A DNA stretch of 12,191 bases, taken from the NCBI GenBank assembly GCA_934217675.1, contig CAKQCV010000069.1, positions 1 through 12,191 of the forward strand. The letters are read 5' to 3'. Shown here in pieces: positions 6,551 through 12,191 of this stretch (its first letter is position 1; the number at the start of each line of letters is the position of its first letter). Both the position numbers and the translations under genes were made by a program. The DNA is from an uncultured Prevotella sp. (GTDB lineage Bacteria > Bacteroidota > Bacteroidia > Bacteroidales > Bacteroidaceae). Below the pieces are notes generated by a model. The model was not told the origin of the DNA, made no database searches, and saw nothing but the letters and a program-made list of their open reading frames with translations.

Positions 6551-8179
6551 TCATCCTCCCACAATTGCGAGTAACAGCCTATCCGCAATTGGATAGACAA
6601 TCTGCATGAACTGATTATAGTCATGCTCGTTGAACCGATGGTTTGTATCGTGCGACACAGATCTCCTTATGTCATTAAGTTGACCCACCTTCATTAGATG
6701 ATTTGAAAGGTCCTCCGCTTCAATATACCGTCTAACATCAGGAGACGGTGCACATGCATAAAGCGTTAAGAGATTGATTGCTTTTTCCAAGGTGCTGTTT
6801 CCATGAGTGCGTTCCAAACGCCTTATCGCGGTCATCACCATGCCGACATTCCATCCGAGCGCTGCCATGGAAACGCCTGTGGCATTTTCTATACGTTGGC
6901 AAACGAGATTTGCGTCTCCTGCCTGGTCGTCTCTTCTTATCTGAGCTCGTATTCGACGTAATGTACTTTCCGGGACGGTTTTGAAAATCATGTTGAAAAG
7001 CGGTTCAAGTAGTTTTGTACAGAACTGCGTAACAACGCTTTCCTTTTCCAAAATTGAAGAAGCGCGCTGCTGGAGGCTGTACAGTTCCGGATATATGTTG
7101 TATAGTGCCGGGAACATCTCCTGATGATACTTAAGGCGTGGAATGACTTGCAGCATATGTACAGAAACATCCTTTTCTTTCAGCGGAGCAGTACCGCCGA
7201 ATTTTACGCACTCCCGATCCAGGAATTCTCGTAATGGCGTGTTATCAAGAGTTATTCCCTCACTGCGGGCCATCCATTGAATCTGGCGTAAAAACCAGGG
7301 GGTATCAATTCCACCCAGCCTGCTAAAAGGAGATTCCGTGTCATATCCATTTAATTTACTAGGGTCAAAAATCAGGCATATCTGAATATAGAAGCGCTTG
7401 TGTGGTGTTTCAAGCTTTCTAATATAGCGTTTTCTGTCTTCCTTAACTTCGCCGAGGTCTTCGATATTGCAGCCATCCCGTAGAGTATCAACCCGCTCCG
7501 GTAAAGGCGTTTCGTCAACTTCATCGTAAGACTCGAGATCCGCGAACAATTGCTCCGCAATAATGTGGGATTCTTCTACGCTTTCCTTTCTTTGCTCACT
7601 TCGATCGTTTGCCGCAAGTCTGTCGTCCAGTTTCCGCCATGCGGCGTATACCCTGCCAAGTTGCCGGCTGGACACAGAAATTCCAGTAAAAGTTTCTTGT
7701 TCATTACCATTTCTTCTCAGTGTGTGATCATTCGGGGTGGATTGCCTAACCTGAATCTTGTCAATTGGTCCTTTGTGGAAATAACACAGGATGTCCTTCC
7801 TTAAGGCGCTAACAAACATGTACCCATGCTCGCTGTTCTTGGACACCAGTTCCTCGGTTTGTTCGTTTTTCAGATATCTTTGACCTGCTTCTGTTATGAC
7901 CCAACCGATATTCTTTTTTCTTTCAGCATAACCACTCTGCGCGAGCTGTGACAAGATAGTGTCGAGCATGCCTTGTGTAACATTGATTGCGTCTCGTATA
8001 GAAGCCGGCGGCAAATCAATATTCAAGAATTTCAGGACTGCTTCTTCATATGCGTCTAGTTCTGTTTCAACAGGTGGGTGGGCTTCGCATTCAACTGCGT
8101 AAACCGGAAGAAGGACATTATAAGATTGTCTCTGTTCATCGTCTCTGCCTTCGCTGAAAATCAATACATCAGCACTCAC
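6551..8179 (-). CDS. Unrecognised 542-aa protein: winged-helix-like N-terminus, HEPN-like C-terminal motif
   Basis: The start is GTG 8179, with AGGAGG 9 bases upstream; it overlaps the helicase stop by 11 bases. I do not recognise the family as a whole. Residues about 40-105 look like a winged helix-turn-helix: helices around AVLKFLNI and SIRDAINVTQGMLDTILSQL, then YAERKKNIGWVITEAGQRYL as the wing and last helix. The middle (110-250) is charged and probably partly disordered. Residues about 260-540 are mostly helical. Near the C-terminus LNDIRRSVSHDTNHRF (501-516) contains R505-x4-H510, followed by an amphipathic helix. This resembles the R-x4-6-H motif and last helix of HEPN ribonuclease domains. 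A nucleic-acid-binding or RNA-cleaving role within the operon is inferred only. No signal peptide or membrane segment is evident. Confidence 0.6.
   Translation of the reverse strand: MSADVLIFSEGRDDEQRQSYNVLLPVYAVECEAHPPVETELDAYEEAVLKFLNIDLPPASIRDAINVTQGMLDTILSQLAQSGYAERKKNIGWVITEAGQRYLKNEQTEELVSKNSEHGYMFVSALRKDILCYFHKGPIDKIQVRQSTPNDHTLRRNGNEQETFTGISVSSRQLGRVYAAWRKLDDRLAANDRSEQRKESVEESHIIAEQLFADLESYDEVDETPLPERVDTLRDGCNIEDLGEVKEDRKRYIRKLETPHKRFYIQICLIFDPSKLNGYDTESPFSRLGGIDTPWFLRQIQWMARSEGITLDNTPLREFLDRECVKFGGTAPLKEKDVSVHMLQVIPRLKYHQEMFPALYNIYPELYSLQQRASSILEKESVVTQFCTKLLEPLFNMIFKTVPESTLRRIRAQIRRDDQAGDANLVCQRIENATGVSMAALGWNVGMVMTAIRRLERTHGNSTLEKAINLLTLYACAPSPDVRRYIEAEDLSNHLMKVGQLNDIRRSVSHDTNHRFNEHDYNQFMQIVYPIADRLLLAIVGG
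6555..6559 (-). promoter_or_regulatory. Ribosome binding site deciding the start of the McrB-like gene
   Basis: GGAGG on the minus strand lies 9 bases before ATG 6545. Another in-frame ATG at 6554 directly abuts this motif with no spacer, so it is unlikely to be used. It would add only three residues (MKN) and create an ATGA overlap with the upstream stop. The site lies inside the end of the upstream coding region, which favours coupled translation. Confidence 0.65.
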
Positions 8180-11100
8180 GGTACAATCCCTCCTTTCCGG
8201 TTTTGCAAAGGTTTATCAGTTTGGCGAAAGGTTCAATCTGCTGGAGTGTGTTAGGATCCCCACAAACAATCAGCTGTCTCTGGGCGCGGCTAAAGGCAAC
8301 ACACAGACGATTTGGCTTTAGCAAGAATCCCACACTCTTTTGCGGATTATTTTCGATCTCATTTGAGCGAACGGCGGACAGGATAACATAGTCATATTCT
8401 TTTCCCTGGAAGGCATCCACAGTTCCGACTTCGACCAAACGTTTCTGCTCCTCATCTAAAAACTTTTGCATTTCTTCCAGAAAAGCCTTTGCTTGCGCTG
8501 AGTAGAATGTAATGATTCCTATCCTTTTCCCGGGATCGTTGCGCAATATGCTCCGCAGTTCTTTGATTGCCGTCTCTACTTCCGCGTAACGCATTCTGGA
8601 ACGGCTCCCGCCTCCTGTTTCAGAACCTCGCGTAATAGGCACACTGATAAAGGTCAGCGCCTTCCCCTGATTAATTGAAAGGGGACTTTTTCTTTCTTCG
8701 GCTGAAATCCCGGGCTTCAGGGTGCCATCGTAGAAAGCATCGCTGACAAAATGACATATATCTGGATGCATCCTGTACTGCTGCTCAAGTCGAATAGCCT
8801 TAATATGGCTGTTTTTTTCCTTAATGAAAATCTCGAACAGCCTTTCAAACAAATTTATTTCAATATCAGGTATATTCCTGAACTCCGGATTTTCCTGAAG
8901 TTTTTTGATAATATCCGGTTCCAGCATGGGTGGCAGCTGTTTGTGGTCGCCGACAAGTATGATTTTTTTCCCCATGGACATTGGTATGAGAAGATCAAGG
9001 GGATTTGCTCTTGCCGCCTCATCGATAATTACCAGATCATATACCTGACTGTCATCATTCCTCCAGTCTAATGCGCTTTGACAAGTTGCTGCCGTTGTCA
9101 GCGAATATTTTGCAACCATTGTATCGTATTCCTGTTCGAGTCGCGCAAGAAAATCACTAACTATTATGGCTATTCTCGCTGACAAGTCAGGATTTGCGGT
9201 CAAGACTCCGTTGGCATATTCATCAGCAAGTTTCAAAAGAAACTGGCTAATGCTTTCCGTATCGCTTAAATTCAACCTGTGTTCGACTCGACCATAAGTA
9301 TCCAACAATTTGGCGACAGCAGAAACATACCGATGGTAAACCTCGGTGTCTGATTCATCCGAAAAATACATTTCATTAATTGCGGAAATGTCAGTTTCAT
9401 CAACGTCCAGCGCGGGATGGTTTCGTAAATAGATCAATAGTCTCCCGGTCTGATCCTCACCGTCATCCGCATAGGCTTCTGGTATGATTCTCTGTCCTTC
9501 AAGGAGTCTTATTAGCTCCGCTTCTTCATCGTCTTCGGATACTGACTGTCCTTTGTTGTATGCGGAGATGATTTCATGTGCTATCCGCACTGTCTCTTTC
9601 GGGAAACATTCTTCACCGAGAGCTAAATATTCTCGAATCAGTTGAACTGCGTCATCAATGCTTTCGCCGTTCTTAACATATGCAAAGTACTGATCCGCAA
9701 GCTTTCTTCTTGTCGCGCAGAAGCGCGCCATAGCTTCGTTATTTAATCCGCTCTCAAGTTCCGTTTTCAGGCGTAAATACCATTCGTCAAGTGCGCGAGT
9801 GCTCCGCTCTCTAATATCCGCCCTTCTTCCTTTTCGGTTTGCGGGCATATCTCCCGGCAAAGGATCGGCAATCGCGTTGTCGACAGCTTCATTTTGAAAG
9901 CTCGAAATGAGGATCCGCGGACTATGCGTTGTGTATTCCGGATCTGCGCTCTGACGTCGGCGTTCTTCCGCCTCAAACAACTCCCGAAAGCGTTCCTGTA
10001 TGGCCTTGATAACCGTTGTTTTTCCAGTTCCTGGAGGTCCTTGAATCAAGGCAATATCGGGTGTATTAATCGCCGCCTCAAGAGCAGCACGCTGCATCTC
10101 ATTAAGCATTTTGCTGCGTTCAAAGTTTTTTTTGAATTCTTTTGTTACGCCTTTATGCGAACCCCAGCTTTCAGCAAAATGACTGGTTCCATTTTCAACG
10201 AGTGAAGCCAGATATTTGATTGGCGACCCCTTTTGAATAATTCTATCTTTTGCCCGCTTACGACGTTCTGAAATGACTCTGTCTCCAAAGGTGGATAAAG
10301 TTAATATACCGGAGCTGGGCACTTCAAATATGCCATTTGTAGCTTTAAGTACAGTTACTACGCTATCCGCTTTCACTCTTGTAACGGTGCCTGCAAACAC
10401 AGCGCGTTCGTTTTCATCTTCTGACCGTCTTACTTCAAGGCTTATGTTCGGTTCAAAAGATACGCTGTCCTCTTTTGAGATTTGAAACTCAAGCACTGTC
10501 TGATCAAGATCATCTTCCCGAATCACACCAAAGTATGAAACCTTACCAAAGCTATCCGCTTCTTCTTTGCGAAGCCGTACAGACAACTCTTCATATGCGG
10601 TCCATCTGTCCAAATATCCTTTAGGTTCAGCCATCTTACGAATGGTATCTGAGATTTTCTTATCTATCTCTGATGATAAACCGGTATCTACTACAAAATG
10701 TACATTGGGCGCGAGAAACATATTGACAGGAAGCCCGCTATAAGCGTCCCGCCGAAGCGTAGATGGAGACTTCGAAGTAACGATGATGCCTCGAGCGGTA
10801 CTGATTGCATGTATTTGAGCTTTTCTCGACAGAAAACGCACTTCAGTTTGATTTTTTCTAGTATTCTTATAGTTCAAACAGAATACCGCATCTTTTCCCA
10901 AACCTGTCCACACAAACATTTCCCTGAGACGCTGTTCCGTATAATTTTCGGCAAGCTCGCGCGGAATCTGGAGAATGACGTCCGTCTGGTAATCCGTTAA
11001 GGATTCAAATCCATATGCTTGCACTTCGACCCAACTCGCCTCAACATTCTCCAGTTCGAAAAAACTGTGAAGGCCTCCCTGATCGGGGTTCATAAGCAGG

Positions 11101-11321
11101 TCATGAAGATACTCCGCAGTCGACGCGTCTACACGTCCAATTACAGCTTCATGATTTGAGCTGCTCCGCTGCACAAAGGTCTGGATAATAAACTCATAGG
11201 GTAAATCTGTTCCTTCAATAGATAGGTAAGTATCCTCTGCTTTGGGTAATTTACTACGAGCGTCAGGAATCTCAAATCTAATTTTTAGTTGTTTCGCAGC
11301 TGCGATATCTGAAATTTTCAT
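8169..11321 (-). CDS. UPF1/DNA2-like superfamily 1 helicase (COG1112 type)
   Basis: 1050 residues from ATG 11321, with GGAGG 7 bases upstream. All SF1B motifs are present: motif I GPPGTGKTT (428-436), Ia LISSFQNEAVDNAI (471-484), Ib near TAATCQSALDW (743-753), II IIDEAA (765-770), III GDHKQLPP (791-798), IV EQQYRMHPD (846-854), V VGTVDAFQGKEYD (965-977), VI RLCVAFSRAQ (1005-1014). The N-terminal 400 residues precede the motor and include a probable beta-barrel near 285-345. About 260 residues (485-742) lie between Ia and Ib, where UPF1-like enzymes carry the 1C insertion. The motor should unwind or translocate on RNA or DNA using ATP and looks fully active; the substrate cannot be told from sequence. 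It overlaps the kinase stop by 4 bases (ATGA) and the next gene by 11. Helicase plus kinase recalls Mokosh, but here they are separate genes. Confidence 0.93.
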   Translation of the reverse strand: MKISDIAAAKQLKIRFEIPDARSKLPKAEDTYLSIEGTDLPYEFIIQTFVQRSSSNHEAVIGRVDASTAEYLHDLLMNPDQGGLHSFFELENVEASWVEVQAYGFESLTDYQTDVILQIPRELAENYTEQRLREMFVWTGLGKDAVFCLNYKNTRKNQTEVRFLSRKAQIHAISTARGIIVTSKSPSTLRRDAYSGLPVNMFLAPNVHFVVDTGLSSEIDKKISDTIRKMAEPKGYLDRWTAYEELSVRLRKEEADSFGKVSYFGVIREDDLDQTVLEFQISKEDSVSFEPNISLEVRRSEDENERAVFAGTVTRVKADSVVTVLKATNGIFEVPSSGILTLSTFGDRVISERRKRAKDRIIQKGSPIKYLASLVENGTSHFAESWGSHKGVTKEFKKNFERSKMLNEMQRAALEAAINTPDIALIQGPPGTGKTTVIKAIQERFRELFEAEERRRQSADPEYTTHSPRILISSFQNEAVDNAIADPLPGDMPANRKGRRADIRERSTRALDEWYLRLKTELESGLNNEAMARFCATRRKLADQYFAYVKNGESIDDAVQLIREYLALGEECFPKETVRIAHEIISAYNKGQSVSEDDEEAELIRLLEGQRIIPEAYADDGEDQTGRLLIYLRNHPALDVDETDISAINEMYFSDESDTEVYHRYVSAVAKLLDTYGRVEHRLNLSDTESISQFLLKLADEYANGVLTANPDLSARIAIIVSDFLARLEQEYDTMVAKYSLTTAATCQSALDWRNDDSQVYDLVIIDEAARANPLDLLIPMSMGKKIILVGDHKQLPPMLEPDIIKKLQENPEFRNIPDIEINLFERLFEIFIKEKNSHIKAIRLEQQYRMHPDICHFVSDAFYDGTLKPGISAEERKSPLSINQGKALTFISVPITRGSETGGGSRSRMRYAEVETAIKELRSILRNDPGKRIGIITFYSAQAKAFLEEMQKFLDEEQKRLVEVGTVDAFQGKEYDYVILSAVRSNEIENNPQKSVGFLLKPNRLCVAFSRAQRQLIVCGDPNTLQQIEPFAKLINLCKTGKEGLYREC
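8189..8194 (-). promoter_or_regulatory. Ribosome binding site of the 542-aa gene (supports the GTG start)
   Basis: AGGAGG on the minus strand lies 9 bases before GTG 8179. No ATG in the right frame has comparable support nearby. The site sits inside the last codons of the helicase gene, so the two are probably translationally coupled. Confidence 0.7.
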
Positions 11322-12191
11322 TGCTTATCCTCCACGAATCTCGCCACACGAGCGCACATATATCGCTTATCTCCCGCTGTGAGCGCTATCCCGTTACCAG
11401 CATCGTCAAGAAAATAGATTTCATCTTTTGATTCAAGCAGTTCATACTTGCCTGGAAGAATATGAACCTTTTGCGCCGCCTCTTTTCTTAGCAGCCAGAT
11501 GCCGGTTTTACCAAATTCATTATAGACATAATAATGTCCATCCTTCCCGCGTGGAAAACTCAGGAGATCTTCTGATTCGATCATGCCATCATTATGTCCG
11601 TCGATGTCAATAATATAATTGTTCTTTACCTTGTTATGGTCGAGATCCCTGAGAATATAGCTGTTCTTCCGCTCTTCGCCGAGCCTCTCTGATATATCCC
11701 ACACATTGCTTCCAGAATATAGATATTCATAAAAGTTCAGCCACGCGCGCGGCTTTGATTCTTCTTCGCACCACGGACATAGATATTTTCCTATGGTCTG
11801 ATCCCTTCTTGCGTAATGCCATGCATTACAGTGTGGACAGCGTATTAGTTTATTGCTTGCTTCTATGAGGGCAAATTCAAACTCTCGCGGTGATGGACGC
11901 GATAATCTGTCTTTCTTTCCATCCACAAAGCAGCGAGCAAACAGTTTACTAAGTTTATCAGTAAACGCGGTCTCTTCCGGAAGCATGTTTGTCGAATTGG
12001 CTTCCGTTACATACTCGCCTTCACCGGAATAGGCCCTTTCTTCATCTTCGGGAGTTCCCTCGAGGACATCATCACTAATATACGGATGACCGATCCTGAG
12101 CAATTCAAACAGAAGTACAGCCAATGAATAGTTATCTGAAAGAACATTCGGGGGAAAATCACCGCGAATAACCTCCGGAGCAATATAACGC
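11318..12191 (-). CDS. C-terminal part of Ser/Thr protein kinase with zinc ribbon (5' end missing)
   Basis: The frame is open from the window edge and 290 residues are visible. It begins in the activation segment with RYIAPEVIRG (APE motif, subdomain VIII), then DNYSLAVLLFELL (subdomain IX Asp) and GHPY. RPSPREFEFAL near residue 98 contains the conserved Arg of subdomain XI. The catalytic loop and ATP site lie outside the window, so activity cannot be judged. Directly after the kinase fold comes a four-cysteine zinc ribbon (CPHC at 118-121, CPWC at 138-141), then about 120 beta-rich residues of unknown type. The kinase end plus CPWC ribbon resembles YegI-like kinases of the TerY-P triad, which work with a PP2C phosphatase and a VWA protein. 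A regulatory role for the operon is inferred. A TTG at 12124 could be misread as a start, but it lies inside the kinase fold. Confidence 0.82.
   Translation of the reverse strand, partial: RYIAPEVIRGDFPPNVLSDNYSLAVLLFELLRIGHPYISDDVLEGTPEDEERAYSGEGEYVTEANSTNMLPEETAFTDKLSKLFARCFVDGKKDRLSRPSPREFEFALIEASNKLIRCPHCNAWHYARRDQTIGKYLCPWCEEESKPRAWLNFYEYLYSGSNVWDISERLGEERKNSYILRDLDHNKVKNNYIIDIDGHNDGMIESEDLLSFPRGKDGHYYVYNEFGKTGIWLLRKEAAQKVHILPGKYELLESKDEIYFLDDAGNGIALTAGDKRYMCARVARFVEDKQ
11329..11333 (-). promoter_or_regulatory. Ribosome binding site of the helicase gene
   Basis: GGAGG on the minus strand lies 7 bases before ATG 11321, within the last codons of the kinase gene. Together with the ATGA stop-start overlap this points to translational coupling. 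Confidence 0.7.

Larger units (their letters stand above)
1914..12191 (-). other. Five-gene operon: kinase, helicase, wHTH/HEPN-like, coiled-coil McrB, DUF2357
   Basis: Five consecutive genes on one strand are joined by a 4-base overlap, an 11-base overlap, a 5-base gap and a 24-base gap. No promoter or terminator is visible between them. Their stoichiometry is therefore likely set by coupled translation from one transcript starting beyond 12191. The gene set resembles McrBC-derived defence loci with coiled-coil McrB proteins (CoCoNuT type, recalled from memory). Confidence 0.75.

Noticed and set aside
6543..6554. Upstream ATG at 6554 as start of the McrB-like gene
   Set aside because: It abuts the GGAGG with no spacer; ATG 6545 has a normal 9-base spacer.
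12122..12124. TTG 12124 as the start of a 268-aa kinase-tail protein
   Set aside because: The same frame continues upstream through the APE motif of a kinase to the window edge, so the gene is simply cut.
8169..12191. Exact match to the Mokosh defence system (kinase plus COG1112 helicase)
   Set aside because: Kinase and helicase are separate genes here, no phospholipase D domain is seen, and McrB/DUF2357 genes are part of the operon.
1..12191. CRISPR array, insertion sequence ends, tRNA or frameshifted gene
   Set aside because: No regularly spaced direct repeats, transposase, terminal inverted repeats or tRNA-like fold were noticed by eye, and all six main frames are uninterrupted.

Overview
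The window looks like an accessory (probable defence) region of a Firmicutes-type bacterium. A C-family polymerase of the PolC class, a lineage mostly found in Firmicutes and relatives, lies at the left end, and every start has a strong AGGAGG-type ribosome binding site. All six recognisable genes lie on the minus strand and are tightly packed, so transcription runs from high to low coordinates. No tRNA, rRNA, CRISPR array, insertion sequence or long non-coding stretch is visible. The largest gap between genes is 80 bases.

In transcription order: (1) 12191-11318, the C-terminal part of a Ser/Thr protein kinase with a four-cysteine zinc ribbon and a beta-rich tail, cut by the window edge; (2) 11321-8169, a UPF1/DNA2-like superfamily 1 helicase; (3) 8179-6551, an unrecognised protein with a winged-helix-like N-terminus and a C-terminal R-x4-H motif in a HEPN-like setting; (4) 6545-4062, a long coiled coil fused to a McrB-like AAA+ NTPase; (5) 4037-1914, a DUF2357/McrC-like protein with four CxxC pairs; (6) after an 80-base gap, 1833-1, an XRE DNA-binding domain fused in frame to a PHP-PolC-type DNA polymerase, cut by the other edge.

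Genes 1-5 overlap or nearly touch (ATGA overlap, 11-base overlap, 5-base gap, 24-base gap) and so form one operon. Coiled-coil McrB + McrC/DUF2357 + UPF1-like helicase + HEPN-like protein + TerY-P/YegI-like kinase is, from memory, the kind of gene set described for McrBC relatives called CoCoNuTs, which are thought to act on nucleic acids of invaders. The kinase suggests that phosphatase and von Willebrand A genes (YegK/YegL type) may lie just beyond base 12191.

The least expected item is the polymerase. It lacks the OB and exonuclease parts of chromosomal PolC, has an XRE domain instead, and has lost three histidines of the PHP metal site, while keeping the first two polymerase aspartates. 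It may be an XRE-tethered or autoregulating polymerase attached to the defence operon. All functional statements are inferred from sequence motifs alone.
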